Positions 48,271 through 57,577 are shown, numbered from the stretch's first letter. The stretch: DNA of 64,000 nucleotides from Streptococcus pneumoniae (GCF_001347015.1 NZ_CFGI01000006.1:62001-126000); one strand, 5' to 3'. Notes: generated from the sequence alone by a model not told the origin. Program-made: numbers and translations.

Positions 48271-48534
48271 TCAATAAATATCTCTCCGATGACCAACTTC
48301 TAGAGTAGCAACGACTAATTCATCATCTACAATTTGTACGATAACTCGATAATTGCCAATTCTATAGCGCCATTGACCAACGCGATTACCAACCAAAGCC
48401 TTTCCGTGTCGTCTTGGGTCTTCCAAAACATTGGTTTGTAAATAGTTTGTAATTAGCTTCTGCGTATAACGGTCCAATTTTTTCAATTGCTTGATGAAAC
48501 GTCTTATTGGAACTAATTTATACAAATTATTCAT
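48271..48534 (-). CDS. relE: RelE-type mRNA interferase toxin
   Basis: 87 aa, RelE/ParE fold. FIKQLKKLDRYTQKLI, then WRYRIGNYRVIVQIVDDELVV and the terminal VGHRRDIY, the latter with the basic and tyrosine residues used in ribosome-dependent mRNA cleavage. It overlaps the antitoxin gene by 8 nt, the usual toxin-second order. Confidence 0.92.
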   Translation of the reverse strand: MNNLYKLVPIRRFIKQLKKLDRYTQKLITNYLQTNVLEDPRRHGKALVGNRVGQWRYRIGNYRVIVQIVDDELVVATLEVGHRRDIY

Positions 48535-48769
48535 CCTCCAAGCCTAAATCATGCATCATTTCTTCCCAAGTAATGGGTTCAACTCCTTTTTCCAAGTCTT
48601 CTAAATACTCTTGATAGGCTAAATCTGCCACACGAGCATCGTATTCGTCTTCTAGAGCTTCGAGAGTTTTGGTGCGGATCAGTTCCGACAGGGAAACTCC
48701 TTCAAACTTAGCCATTGCTTTCATAAATGTTTTATCAGCTTCAGAAACTTTTAATGTAATAGTAGCCAT
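48527..48769 (-). CDS. relB: RelB/DinJ-type antitoxin
   Basis: 80 aa. N-terminal ribbon-helix-helix (ATITLKVSEADKTFMKAMA) and an acidic C-terminal tail that wraps the toxin. The ATG at 48769 follows GGGAGT; the longer upstream frame reads through the promoter. With relE it forms an autoregulated pair, here beside the restriction-type operon. Confidence 0.9.
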   Translation of the reverse strand: MATITLKVSEADKTFMKAMAKFEGVSLSELIRTKTLEALEDEYDARVADLAYQEYLEDLEKGVEPITWEEMMHDLGLEDE

Positions 48770-48792
48770 CTTTTGTACTCCCTTTTTTAATG

Positions 48793-48829
48793 GTAACACT
48801 ATTGTATTACTTTTTAGGTGTTCAGTCAA
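48793..48829 (-). promoter_or_regulatory. relBE promoter and operator
   Basis: Minus strand TTGACT (48824-48829), 17-nt spacer, TACAAT (48801-48806). An imperfect 18-bp palindrome GTAACACTATTGTATTAC (48793-48810) covers the -10, as expected for autorepression by RelB-RelE. Confidence 0.8.
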
Positions 48830-48830
48830 T

Positions 48831-48859
48831 ATAAAAAGAACACCTTCTCAGCGTTCTTT
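48831..48859 (-). terminator. vicRKX terminator
   Basis: AAAGAAC (48835-48841) / GTTCTTT (48853-48859), TTTTTAT on the minus strand, directly after the vicX stop codon. Confidence 0.8.
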
Positions 48860-49669
48860 CTATATGTCTGTCAAGGGTGTTGCGGTATCTGGTGAGGTAT
48901 CATAAACCTTAAAGTCTACTCCAACTCCCAGATCAGCTTGTGCTAGCTGATTGACCATAGTCATGTGAGCCAGCTCCTTGATATTGTTTTCCTTAGACAA
49001 GTGACCAAGATAGATTTTCTTAGTGCGATTTCCTAGCGTCCGAATCATTGCTTCAGCACCATCTTCATTAGAAAGGTGACCCAAATCCGATAGGATTCGT
49101 TGTTTGAGTCGCCAAGCATAAGATCCTGCTCGCAAAATCTCTACATCATGGTTGGACTCGATAAGATAGCCGTCTGCATTTTCGACAATCCCTGCCATAC
49201 GGTCACTGACATAACCTGTATCTGTCAAAAGGACAAAACTCTTGTCATCCTTCATAAAGCGATAGAACTGCGGTGCGACTGCATCATGACTTACACCAAA
49301 ACTCTCGATGTCAATATCTCCAAAGGTTTTGGTTTTGCCCATCTCAAAGATATGCTTTTGCGAAGAATCCAACTTGCCAAGATATTTACTATTTTCCATA
49401 GCTTGCCAGGTCTTTTCATTGGCATAAAGATCCATACCATACTTGCGAGCCAAAACACCCACTCCATGGATATGGTCTGAATGCTCATGTGTAATCAAGA
49501 TGGCATCCAAGTCTTCTGGTTTGCGGTTAATTTCAGCAAGGAGACTGGTAATTTTCTTACCAGACAAACCGGCATCCACTAAAAGCTTCTTTTTTGGGGT
49601 TTCCAGATAAAAGGAATTTCCACTGGAACCTGACGCTAAAATACTATATTTAAAGCCTATTTCACTCAT
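48860..49669 (-). CDS. vicX: VicX/WalJ metallo-beta-lactamase fold protein
   Basis: 269 aa. Metal-binding THEHSDHIHG near residue 60 with later His/Asp residues (LTDTGYVSD, SNHDVE). Co-transcribed with vicRK and linked in streptococci to cell-wall and biofilm phenotypes; enzymatic substrate unknown. One base separates it from vicK. Confidence 0.94.
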   Translation of the reverse strand: MSEIGFKYSILASGSSGNSFYLETPKKKLLVDAGLSGKKITSLLAEINRKPEDLDAILITHEHSDHIHGVGVLARKYGMDLYANEKTWQAMENSKYLGKLDSSQKHIFEMGKTKTFGDIDIESFGVSHDAVAPQFYRFMKDDKSFVLLTDTGYVSDRMAGIVENADGYLIESNHDVEILRAGSYAWRLKQRILSDLGHLSNEDGAEAMIRTLGNRTKKIYLGHLSKENNIKELAHMTMVNQLAQADLGVGVDFKVYDTSPDTATPLTDI

Positions 49670-49670
49670 T

Positions 49671-51020
49671 CTAGTCTTCTACTTCATCCTCCCATACTTC
49701 TTCTTTCACTGCATCCTTATCATAAGGGAGCACAATGGTAAAGGTTGATCCCTTACCGTATTCACTCTTGGCCCAAATAAAGCCCTTATGTTGTTTGATA
49801 ATTTCTTTGGCAATAGACAGTCCCAAACCTGTACCACCTTGGGCACGACTTCTAGCACGATCCACACGATAAAAACGGTCAAAGATACGTGGTAAATCCT
49901 GCTTAGGAATACCTAAACCATGGTCTGAAATGGATAAAATCATCTGGTCTTCAGTTGTCTTCATTCTGACAGTGATTTTACCTCCATCTGGCGAATACTT
50001 AATGGCATTATTTAAAATATTGTCGACAACCTGCGTCATCTTATCTGTATCAATTTCCATCCAGATAGAATTGATGGGATAATCTCTCACCAACTCATAT
50101 TTTTTCTCCTTTTCCTGTCCTTTCATCTTGTCAAAACGGTTGAGGATAAAGGTAATAAAGGCAGTGAAGTTAATCAGTTCCACATCCAGATGACTGGTCG
50201 CATTGTCAATCCGAGAGAGATGAAGGAGATCCGTCACCATACGCATCATACGATTGGTTTCATCAAGAGAAACCTTGATAAAGTCTGGTGCTACAGTTTC
50301 ACACAAAGCCCCCTCATCCAAGGCTTCAAGATAAGATTTCACGCTGGTTAAAGGAGTCCGTAACTCATGACTAACGTTGGAAACAAAGAGTCTCCGTTCG
50401 CGCTCTTCCTTCTCCTGCTCCGTCGTATCATGCAAAACAGCCACCAAACCTGAAATAAAGCCAGACTCTCGACGAATCAAGGCAAAGCGAACTCGAAGGC
50501 TCAGATATTCGCCATTGATATCTTGGGAATCTAGCAACAATTCTGGACTTTGGGTAATCAAATCACGCAATTCATAGTCTTCTTCTATCTTGAGTACTTC
50601 CAAAATGCTTCTATTCAGAACATCTTCTTTAACCAGCCCCAGTTGCTTCTTGGCTGTATCGTTAATCATGATAATCTGCCCCCGACGATTGGTCGCAAGA
50701 ACCCCATCTGTCATATAAAACAGAATACTATTTAGTCTCTTACTCTCTTGTTCTAGATTTTCCTGAGTGAGACGAATAACCTCCGACAAGTCATTCAAAT
50801 TATTGGTAATATTGGTGATTTCAGACCCACCTTGCATATCAAGAACCTTGGAATAATCTCCTGCAATCAAATCTTTAACCTTTTGATTGATTTGCTTCAA
50901 CCGAATATTATCACGTCTATTCTCCAGTAATAAGAGGGTCACAACAAGGATGAAACCTAACAAAATCAGGATAAAGATAAAATCTCTGGTAAAAATGGTT
51001 TGTTTCAGTAAATCAAGCAT
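49671..51020 (-). CDS. vicK: Sensor histidine kinase VicK (WalK)
   Basis: 449 aa. One membrane helix (about 13-32) and almost no extracellular part, the streptococcal form, then HAMP (~35-85), PAS (~95-200), the H-box with His218 ([14 protein letters not shown]) and HATPase boxes ([23 protein letters not shown]). It phosphorylates VicR. Overlaps vicR by 8 nt. Confidence 0.97.
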   Translation of the reverse strand: MLDLLKQTIFTRDFIFILILLGFILVVTLLLLENRRDNIRLKQINQKVKDLIAGDYSKVLDMQGGSEITNITNNLNDLSEVIRLTQENLEQESKRLNSILFYMTDGVLATNRRGQIIMINDTAKKQLGLVKEDVLNRSILEVLKIEEDYELRDLITQSPELLLDSQDINGEYLSLRVRFALIRRESGFISGLVAVLHDTTEQEKEERERRLFVSNVSHELRTPLTSVKSYLEALDEGALCETVAPDFIKVSLDETNRMMRMVTDLLHLSRIDNATSHLDVELINFTAFITFILNRFDKMKGQEKEKKYELVRDYPINSIWMEIDTDKMTQVVDNILNNAIKYSPDGGKITVRMKTTEDQMILSISDHGLGIPKQDLPRIFDRFYRVDRARSRAQGGTGLGLSIAKEIIKQHKGFIWAKSEYGKGSTFTIVLPYDKDAVKEEVWEDEVED

Positions 51021-51717
51021 TATTTCTCATGTAATACCCTACACCACGGCGCGTCAAGATATACTCTGGTCGGCTGGGTGTATCTTCAATCTTCTCACGC
51101 AGACGTCGGACAGTCACATCAACCGTACGGACATCACCAAAATAGTCATAACCCCAGACAGTCTCAAGCAAGTGTTCACGCGTGATGACTTGACCTGTAT
51201 GCGATGCCAAATGATACAAAAGCTCAAACTCACGATGAGTTAAGTCTAGTTCTTCGCCATATTTTTTAGCCACGTAGGCGTCTGGAACAATTTCTAAATC
51301 CCCAATTTGGATAGGCTGAGGTTTACTTTCTGCTTCCTGCCCATCTACTGGCATAGGTTGAGAACGACGCAGCAAAGCTTTAACACGCGCCTGCAACTCA
51401 CGATTTGAGAAGGGTTTTGTCACATAGTCATCTGCTCCAAGCTCTAAACCGATGACCTTATCAAATTCACTATCCTTAGCTGACAGCATGATAATAGGCA
51501 CACTACTGGTCTTGCGAATGGTCTTAGCAACTTCTAAACCATCAATTTCTGGAAGCATCAAATCCAGAATAATAATATCTGGCTGCTCTGCTTCAAATTG
51601 TTCTAGCGCTTCACGACCATTAAAAGCAGTTACAACCTCGTAACCTTCCTTGGTCATATTAAACTTGATAATATCCGAGATTGGTTTCTCATCATCTACA
51701 ATTAGTATTTTTTTCAT
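51013..51717 (-). CDS. vicR: Response regulator VicR (WalR)
   Basis: 234 aa, OmpR family. Receiver domain with phospho-acceptor Asp52 (IIILDLMLP) and Lys in YVTKPF; C-terminal winged helix ending in VGYYMRNNA. Essential in pneumococcus for peptidoglycan hydrolase expression. The ATG at 51717 follows AAGGTGA; the longer frame runs into the promoter. Confidence 0.98.
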   Translation of the reverse strand: MKKILIVDDEKPISDIIKFNMTKEGYEVVTAFNGREALEQFEAEQPDIIILDLMLPEIDGLEVAKTIRKTSSVPIIMLSAKDSEFDKVIGLELGADDYVTKPFSNRELQARVKALLRRSQPMPVDGQEAESKPQPIQIGDLEIVPDAYVAKKYGEELDLTHREFELLYHLASHTGQVITREHLLETVWGYDYFGDVRTVDVTVRRLREKIEDTPSRPEYILTRRGVGYYMRNNA

Positions 51718-51738
51718 ATGTTCACCTTTTTCTCTACT

Positions 51739-51744
51739 ATTATA
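51739..51744 (-). promoter_or_regulatory. vicR promoter (extended -10)
   Basis: Minus strand TGGTATAAT, 21 nt before the ATG; -35 weak. Confidence 0.65.
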
Positions 51745-51772
51745 CCAAAAAAATAGCAAGAAGACATAATAG

Positions 51773-52948
51773 CTAGTCTTGGCTACTGTCTAAGTTGGCT
51801 TTTGCATAAGCCTGCCAGATTTTTTGTTGGGGTTTGGCAAGTGGGTAATTCTTAAACTCTTCTGGTGAAAGCCAGCGAACTTCTCTATCTGAAAAATCAT
51901 GGTAGTCACTCACCTGACCGGCTACAATTTGAACATGCCACTTGCGATGGCTAAAGACATGTTTTACCATCTCAAAATAAGTATCAAACCAATCAACATC
52001 TAGGTCATAGTCCTGCTGGAAACTCTCCTCTGGACTAGGGCCAAAGTTCACACTTTCTTCTGCAACCTGATGAAAGAGGTCAAACTGCTCTTCTTGCGGA
52101 AAGTTATCAACTTCTATCAAGGGGAAATGCCAAAATCCTGCCAAGAGCTTTTCACTTTCATTTTTTTCAAGCAAAAATTGTCCCTGACTATTCTTTACCA
52201 CCAAGGCTTTAAGATAAATAGGGACCGGCTTTTTCTTGGGAGCCTTGATTGGATAACGGTCCATTGTGCCATTCTGATATGCCGCACTAAAGTCCTTAAC
52301 TGGGCTTTCTTCTGGTCTGGGATTTACAGGCGCCTCAATATCAGATCCTAAGTCCATCAAAGCTTGATTAAAGTCACCAGGCCTTTCTGGGTCAATCAAG
52401 ATTTCCATCATTACCTGAAAAATTTTGCGATTACTTGGAATCCCAATATCATGGTTGACTTCAAACAGACGGGCCAAAACACGCATAACATTACCATCTA
52501 CAGCTGGCTCAGGCAAGTTAAAAGCAATACTGGAAATCGCACCTGCGGTGTAAGGTCCAATTCCTTTTAAGCTGGAAATTCCTTCATAGGTGTTTGGAAA
52601 TTGGCCACCAAAGTCAGTCATAATCTGCTGGGCTGCAGCCTGCATATTACGAACTCGAGAATAATAACCCAAACCTTCCCAAGCCTTCAACAAACGCTCT
52701 TCAGGCGCATTCGCCAAACTTTCCACTGTTGGAAACCAGTTCAAGAATCGTTCGTAATAAGGGATAACCGTATCCACCCTGGTCTGCTGGAGCATAATTT
52801 CAGATACCCAGATATGATAAGGATTTTTACTTCTGCGCCACGGTAAATCTCGCTTGTTTCCATCATACCAACTGAGGAGTTTCTCACGAAAAGAAACAAT
52901 CTTCTCCTCCGGCCACAGAACGATACCGTATTCTTTCAAATCTAACAT
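51773..52948 (-). CDS. mutY: A/G-specific adenine DNA glycosylase, clusterless MutY
   Basis: 391 aa. Removes adenine paired with 8-oxoguanine. Catalytic Glu50 ([10 protein letters not shown]), helix-hairpin-helix [10 protein letters not shown] (127-136) and Asp151 (VDGNVMRV) are intact; a NUDIX-like C-terminal domain follows. The four cysteines that normally hold a [4Fe-4S] cluster after FNQALMDLG (194-201) are absent, and no cysteine occurs in the whole protein. This fits the clusterless MutY class of lactic-acid bacteria. The ATG lies only 6 nt after a -10 hexamer. Confidence 0.95.
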   Translation of the reverse strand: MLDLKEYGIVLWPEEKIVSFREKLLSWYDGNKRDLPWRRSKNPYHIWVSEIMLQQTRVDTVIPYYERFLNWFPTVESLANAPEERLLKAWEGLGYYSRVRNMQAAAQQIMTDFGGQFPNTYEGISSLKGIGPYTAGAISSIAFNLPEPAVDGNVMRVLARLFEVNHDIGIPSNRKIFQVMMEILIDPERPGDFNQALMDLGSDIEAPVNPRPEESPVKDFSAAYQNGTMDRYPIKAPKKKPVPIYLKALVVKNSQGQFLLEKNESEKLLAGFWHFPLIEVDNFPQEEQFDLFHQVAEESVNFGPSPEESFQQDYDLDVDWFDTYFEMVKHVFSHRKWHVQIVAGQVSDYHDFSDREVRWLSPEEFKNYPLAKPQQKIWQAYAKANLDSSQD

Positions 52949-52954
52949 ATCTCT

Positions 52955-52960
52955 AGTATA
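52955..52960 (-). promoter_or_regulatory. mutY promoter (-10), probably leaderless
   Basis: Minus strand TATACT, AGAGAT, then the mutY ATG, so transcription should start at or next to the start codon. The -35 (AGGACA, 17-nt spacing) is weak. Confidence 0.55.
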
Positions 52961-52995
52961 ACACAGAAGACTCTAACTGTCCTTTTCCTAGTATT

Positions 52996-53022
52996 AAAAA
53001 GCCTCTTCCCAAGGGAAAGAGG
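52996..53022 (-). terminator. Second terminator after fhs
   Basis: CCTCTTCCC (53002-53010) / GGGAAAGAGG (53013-53022), one bulge, then TTTTTAA on the minus strand. Confidence 0.8.
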
Positions 53023-53057
53023 ACTAAATTTTATTGATGAACTGCTTGCAGTCTGAG

Positions 53058-53091
53058 AAAAAATGAGCTTGGATTAAAATCTCCAAACTCA
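53058..53091 (-). terminator. First terminator after fhs
   Basis: TGAGCTTGGA (53064-53073) / TCCAAACTCA (53082-53091), 8-nt loop, TTTTTT on the minus strand. Confidence 0.85.
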
Positions 53092-53112
53092 TTTAAAGTC
53101 AATTGCAATATA

Positions 53113-54783
53113 CTAGAACAAGCCTAATACTGTTCCATCGCTTTCAACATCCATGTTGAGAGCAGCTGGTCGTTTTGGAAGTCCTGGCATGGTCATGACA
53201 TCGCCAGTTAGAGCAACGATAAAGCCTGCCCCTAATTTTGGTACCAATTCACGAATGGTAATTTCAAAGTTTTCAGGTGCCCCAAGTGCATTTGGATTGT
53301 CTGAGAAGCTATACTGGGTCTTAGCCATACAGATTGGTAATTTGTCCCAACCGTTTTGAACAATTTGAGCGATTTGCGTTTGAGCTTTCTTCTCAAAGTT
53401 CACTTTGCTACCACGGTAGATTTCAGTAACAATCTTTTCAATCTTTTCTTGGACAGAAAGGTCATTGTCATACAAACGTTTATAGTTAGCTGGAGTTTCA
53501 GCAATAGTCTTAACAACTGTTTCGGCAAGTGCTACTCCACCTTCTGCACCATCAGCCCAGACACTTGCTAGTTCAACTGGCACATCGATTGAAGCACAAA
53601 GTTCTTTCAAGGCTGCAATTTCAGCTTCTGTATCAGAGACAAATTCGTTAATAGCTACGACTGCAGGTACTCCAAATTTACGGATATTTTCAACGTGGCG
53701 TTTCAAGTTGGCAAAACCGGCACGAACAGCTTCTACGTTTTCTTCTGTCAAAGCGTCTTTAGCCACACCACCATTCATCTTAAGGGCACGAAGGGTTGCA
53801 ACAATGACAACTGCATCTGGAGATGTTGGCAAGTTTGGTGTCTTAATATCAAGGAATTTCTCGGCACCAAGGTCTGCACCAAAACCAGCTTCTGTAACTG
53901 TGTAATCAGCCAAGTGAAGGGCTGTTGTAGTTGCCAAGACTGAATTACATCCATGAGCAATATTAGCAAATGGACCACCATGTACAAAGGCAGGTGTTCC
54001 GTAAATTGTCTGAACCAAGTTTGGCTTAATCGCATCCTTTAAAATCAATGCTAAGGCACCTTCAACCTGCAAATCACCTACAGAAACAGGTGTACGGTCA
54101 TAGCGATAACCGATAACTATATTAGCCAAACGGCATTTCAAGTCCTCGATGTCCGTAGCTAAACAAAGAATCGCCATGATTTCAGAAGCGACGGTAATGT
54201 CAAAGCCATCCTCACGTGGAATACCATTTAGAGGGCCACCAAGTCCAACAGTTACATGACGAAGGGCGCGATCATTCAAGTCCACAACGCGTTTCCAGAG
54301 GATACGACGTTGGTCAATTCCCAACTCATTTCCTTGATGCAAGTGGTTGTCAATCAAGGCAGAAAGAGCGTTGTTGGCAGTTGTAATCGCATGCATATCT
54401 CCAGTAAAGTGGAGGTTGATGTCTTCCATTGGCAGAACTTGTGCATACCCACCGCCAGCAGCACCACCCTTAATCCCCATTACTGGACCAAGAGATGGTT
54501 CGCGAATGGCAATCATGGTTTTCTTGCCAATCTTGTTCAAGGCATCCGCAAGACCAATGGTAATGGTTGATTTTCCTTCACCTGCAGGTGTTGGGTTGAT
54601 AGCAGTAACCAAAATCAATTTCCCAACTGGATTGCTCTCAACTGCACGAATTTTATCAAAGCTGAGCTTAGCCTTGTACTTTCCGTACAACTCCAAATCG
54701 TCGTAAGAAATACCAAGTTTCTCTACAACATCAACGATTGGCTTCAACTCAATACTCTGTGCGATTTCAATATCTGTTTTCAT
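53113..54783 (-). CDS. fhs: Formate-tetrahydrofolate ligase
   Basis: 556 aa. ATP-dependent formation of 10-formyltetrahydrofolate for purine and fMet-tRNA synthesis. P-loop [14 protein letters not shown] near residue 66 and the [21 protein letters not shown] signature near 95-115. Monocistronic with two terminators in tandem. A perfect MET-box lies between it and coaB. Confidence 0.98.
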   Translation of the reverse strand: MKTDIEIAQSIELKPIVDVVEKLGISYDDLELYGKYKAKLSFDKIRAVESNPVGKLILVTAINPTPAGEGKSTITIGLADALNKIGKKTMIAIREPSLGPVMGIKGGAAGGGYAQVLPMEDINLHFTGDMHAITTANNALSALIDNHLHQGNELGIDQRRILWKRVVDLNDRALRHVTVGLGGPLNGIPREDGFDITVASEIMAILCLATDIEDLKCRLANIVIGYRYDRTPVSVGDLQVEGALALILKDAIKPNLVQTIYGTPAFVHGGPFANIAHGCNSVLATTTALHLADYTVTEAGFGADLGAEKFLDIKTPNLPTSPDAVVIVATLRALKMNGGVAKDALTEENVEAVRAGFANLKRHVENIRKFGVPAVVAINEFVSDTEAEIAALKELCASIDVPVELASVWADGAEGGVALAETVVKTIAETPANYKRLYDNDLSVQEKIEKIVTEIYRGSKVNFEKKAQTQIAQIVQNGWDKLPICMAKTQYSFSDNPNALGAPENFEITIRELVPKLGAGFIVALTGDVMTMPGLPKRPAALNMDVESDGTVLGLF

Positions 54784-54816
54784 TCAAAACTCCTCTAACC
54801 TCTAATGTGATAATTC

Positions 54817-54822
54817 ATTATA
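54817..54822 (-). promoter_or_regulatory. fhs promoter (-10)
   Basis: Minus strand TGTTATAAT, about 35 nt before the ATG. Confidence 0.7.
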
Positions 54823-54922
54823 ACACAAAACAAGATTTTTAACATCCTTAAACTCTCTAAACGTTCGTAAATATCTCTATTTTTAAGGTTTTTAGAGCCC
54901 TTTCTTAAATTTTATATGGCTT

Positions 54923-54939
54923 TATAGTTTAAAACTATA
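54923..54939. promoter_or_regulatory. MET-box (MtaR/MetR site) between fhs and coaB
   Basis: TATAGTTTAAAACTATA is a perfect 8+1+8 palindrome and matches the streptococcal MET-box TATAGTTtnaAACTATA. It lies about 85 bp from the coaB start and 110 bp from the fhs -10. It suggests methionine-linked control of one-carbon metabolism through fhs. Confidence 0.75.
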
Positions 54940-55003
54940 GTAGATTCTTATTATTTTTTATATATATTCAAGCGCTTTCTTTTGCTTATTATTTTTTTTT
55001 TGG

Positions 55004-55009
55004 TACAAT
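55004..55009 (+). promoter_or_regulatory. coaB promoter, leaderless arrangement
   Basis: TGGTACAAT (-10 at 55004-55009) is followed after 6 nt by the coaB ATG. TTGCTT 16 nt upstream could be the -35. No Shine-Dalgarno sequence can fit between start site and ATG. Confidence 0.7.
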
Positions 55010-55015
55010 GGTGCT

Positions 55016-55705
55016 ATGAAAATTTTAGTTACATCGGGCGGTACCAGTGAAGCTATCGATAGCGTCCGCTCTATCACTAACCATTCTACAGGTCGCTTGG
55101 GCAAAATCATCACAGAGACTTTGCTTGCTTCAGGACATGAAGTTTGTTTAATGACGACAAAACGAGCTTTGAAGCCAAAAGCCCATCCCAACCTAAGCAT
55201 TCAAGAAATTAACAATACCAAGGATCTTCTACTAGAAATGCAAGAACGTATCAAGGATTATCAGGTCTTGATTCACTCAATGGCCGTATCTGACTACACT
55301 CCTGTTTATATGACAGGGCTTGAGGAAGTTCAGGCTAGCTCCAATCTAGAAGAATTTTTAAACAAGCAGAATCATCAGGCCAAGATTTCTTCAACTGATG
55401 AGGTTCAGGTTTTGTTCCTTAAAAAGACACCCAAAATCATATCCCTAGTCAAGGAATGGAATCCTACTATTCATCTTATTGGTTTCAAACTGCTGGTTGA
55501 TGTTACCGAAGATCATCTGGTTGATATTGCACGAAAAAGTCTTATCAAGAATCAAGCAGATTTAATCATCGCGAATGACCTGACTCAAATTTCAGCAGAT
55601 CAGCACCGAGCTATATTTGTTGAGAAAAATCAGCTTCAAACAGCCCAGACTAAAGAAGAAATTGCAGAACTCCTCCTTGAAAAAATTCAAGCCTATCATT
55701 CATAG
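55016..55705 (+). CDS. coaB: Phosphopantothenate-cysteine ligase (separate CoaB)
   Basis: 229 aa. Joins cysteine to phosphopantothenate in coenzyme A synthesis. VTSGGTSEAIDSVRSITNHSTG at the start and HSMAVSDYTP near residue 86 are the CoaB blocks. In most bacteria it is the C-terminal half of a CoaBC fusion; streptococci carry two genes, as here. Followed by coaC after 11 nt. Confidence 0.96.
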   Translation: MKILVTSGGTSEAIDSVRSITNHSTGRLGKIITETLLASGHEVCLMTTKRALKPKAHPNLSIQEINNTKDLLLEMQERIKDYQVLIHSMAVSDYTPVYMTGLEEVQASSNLEEFLNKQNHQAKISSTDEVQVLFLKKTPKIISLVKEWNPTIHLIGFKLLVDVTEDHLVDIARKSLIKNQADLIIANDLTQISADQHRAIFVEKNQLQTAQTKEEIAELLLEKIQAYHS

Positions 55706-55716
55706 AAAGGAAAACT

Positions 55717-56268
55717 ATGGCAAACATTCTCTTGGCTGTAACGGGTTCAATCGCCTCTTATAAGTCGGCAGATTTAGTCAGTTCTCTAAAAAAACAAGGC
55801 CATCAAGTCACTGTCTTAATGACTCAGGCTGCTACAGAGTTTATCCAACCTTTGTCACTACAGGTACTCTCACAGAATCCTGTCCACTTGGATGTCATGA
55901 AGGAACCCTATCCTGATCAGGTCAATCATATCGAACTTGGAAAAAAAGCAGATTTATTTATCGTAGCCCCTGCAACAGCTAACACAATTGCAAAACTAGC
56001 TCACGGCTTTGCGGACAACATGGTAACCAGTACAGCTCTAGCCCTACCAAGTCATATTCCCAAACTAATAGCTCCTGCTATGAATACAAAAATGTATGAC
56101 CATCCAGTAACTCAGAATAATCTGAAAACATTAGAAACCTACGGCTATCAGCTGATTGCTCCTAAGGAATCCCTACTAGCTTGTGGAGACCACGGACGAG
56201 GAGCTTTAGCTGACCTCACGATTATTTTAGAAAGAATAAAGGAAACTATCGATGAAAAAACGCTCTAA
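55717..56268 (+). CDS. coaC: Phosphopantothenoylcysteine decarboxylase (CoaC)
   Basis: 183 aa flavoprotein. GSIASYKSADL binds FMN; catalytic histidine in VNHIELGKKADL near residue 73; PATANT and PAMNTKMYD motifs; ACGDHGRGAL contains the active-site cysteine. Makes 4'-phosphopantetheine. Its end overlaps the next gene by 17 nt. Confidence 0.96.
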   Translation: MANILLAVTGSIASYKSADLVSSLKKQGHQVTVLMTQAATEFIQPLSLQVLSQNPVHLDVMKEPYPDQVNHIELGKKADLFIVAPATANTIAKLAHGFADNMVTSTALALPSHIPKLIAPAMNTKMYDHPVTQNNLKTLETYGYQLIAPKESLLACGDHGRGALADLTIILERIKETIDEKTL

Positions 56269-56818
56269 TATTGCACCCATTGCTATCTTTTTTGCAACCA
56301 TGCTCGTGATACACTTTCTGAGCTCGCTTGCCTTTAACCTTTTCCCATTTCCAATCAAACCGACCATCGTTCATATTCCTGTCATTATTGCCAGCATTAT
56401 CTACGGTCCACGAGTTGGGGTTACACTTGGATTTTTGATGGGACTTCTTAGCTTGACAGTTAATACGATTACGATTCTACCTACAAGCTATCTCTTCTCA
56501 CCATTTGTACCAAACGGAAACATCTACTCAGCTATCATTGCCATCGTCCCACGTATTTTGATTGGTTTAACTCCGTATCTAGTCTATAAACTAATGAAAA
56601 ACAAGACTGGTCTGATTTTAGCTGGTGCCCTTGGTTCACTTACCAACACAGTCTTTGTACTTGGTGGAATTTTCTACCTTTTTGGAAATGTCTTTGATGG
56701 TAATATCCAAAAACTCCTAGCAACTGTTATCTCAACAAATTCGATTGCTGAATTAGTTATTTCCGCAGTTCTAACCCTAGCTATTGTTCCACGACTACAA
56801 ACCTTGAAGAAATCATGA
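56252..56818 (+). CDS. ECF transporter S-component next to coaBC
   Basis: 188 aa, about six hydrophobic segments (for example IFFATMLVIHFLSSLAF, VIIASIIYGPRVGVTLGFLMG). The fold and size match substrate-binding S-components that share a common EcfAAT energising module encoded elsewhere. Linkage to coaBC suggests uptake of pantothenate or a CoA precursor; this is inference from context. Its TGA stop coincides with the right-end hairpin of an IS200-like element. Confidence 0.85.
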   Translation: MKKRSNIAPIAIFFATMLVIHFLSSLAFNLFPFPIKPTIVHIPVIIASIIYGPRVGVTLGFLMGLLSLTVNTITILPTSYLFSPFVPNGNIYSAIIAIVPRILIGLTPYLVYKLMKNKTGLILAGALGSLTNTVFVLGGIFYLFGNVFDGNIQKLLATVISTNSIAELVISAVLTLAIVPRLQTLKKS

Positions 56819-56867
56819 CCACCCGTCAAACGGGTGGTTTGTCCCAGGGCTATAAGCCCAAATTACC

Positions 56868-56898
56868 AGCCAGCGCCTAAAGACGCTGGCTTTCACTT
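56868..56898 (+). terminator. Terminator-like hairpin in the IS right part
   Basis: AGCCAGCG / CGCTGGCT with 8-nt loop and TTTCACTTTG tail on the plus strand; may end coaBC transcription. Confidence 0.5.
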
Positions 56899-56953
56899 TG
56901 TTCAAGCCTCATTGCTCTTGACTCGTCACTTGCCTCTTAAAGAGGCTTTAGTA

Positions 56954-57469
56954 TTACTTACCACTATCCCTAAAGGGATCCTCATATTCTTTTACACTCA
57001 ATTTATCTAGTGCTATATCATGCTTTACTCGTTCTCGAATTTTCATACTCGTGAAGAAATCATCCACTGGATAATTTCTTTAATCTTGAATATATTTCTT
57101 AATTGTGGCTTCATTAAGTCCTACTGTACTTACATAATAACCTTCCGCCCAGAAATGCCGATTCCCAAACTTGTACTTGAGATTGGCGTGTTTATCAAAC
57201 ATCATGAGTGCACTTTTTCCTTTTAAATAACCCATGAAACTCGAAACACTTATCCTTGGTGGAATACTTACTAACATGTGTACATGGTCTGGCATTAAGT
57301 GACCCTCGATAATTTCAACTCCTTTATAACTACACAAGCGATGAAATATTTCGCCTAAACTACTTCGATATTGATTATAGATGACTTTTCGTCTATACTT
57401 AGGGGTGAACACAATGTGATATTTACACATCCACTTTGTGTGTGATAAACTATGTGCCTTTTGTGCCAT
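56954..57469 (-). pseudogene. tnpA: IS200-type transposase TnpA, interrupted by an in-frame stop
   Basis: Starts MAQKAHSLSH at 57469. The HUH motif is HVH in LMPDHVHML. The open frame stops at 57080 after 129 residues, in KKYIQD. Skipping 51 nt (57037-57087) restores the family C-terminus, RERVKHDIALDKLSVKEYED to the stop at 56954. The extra 17 codons include TAA, carry a 9-bp inverted repeat, and are flanked by ATTC. They fall in the catalytic helix just after the presumed nucleophile Tyr, removing the YIREQ glutamine side. The protein should be inactive. Confidence 0.85.
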
Positions 57470-57552
57470 ATTTTTCTCCTTTCGCTTTACAATTGGCTTG
57501 AACACCTTTATTGTATCGCGTTCGGAGTTTTTTTGGTATAACCTTCGACGCG

Positions 57553-57577
57553 CACCCGCATAGCGGGTGGTTTTTTT
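57553..57577 (+). terminator. Terminator in the IS left end
   Basis: CACCCGC, ATA loop, GCGGGTG, then seven or more T on the plus strand. It would block transcription entering the element in antisense to tnpA. Confidence 0.7.
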
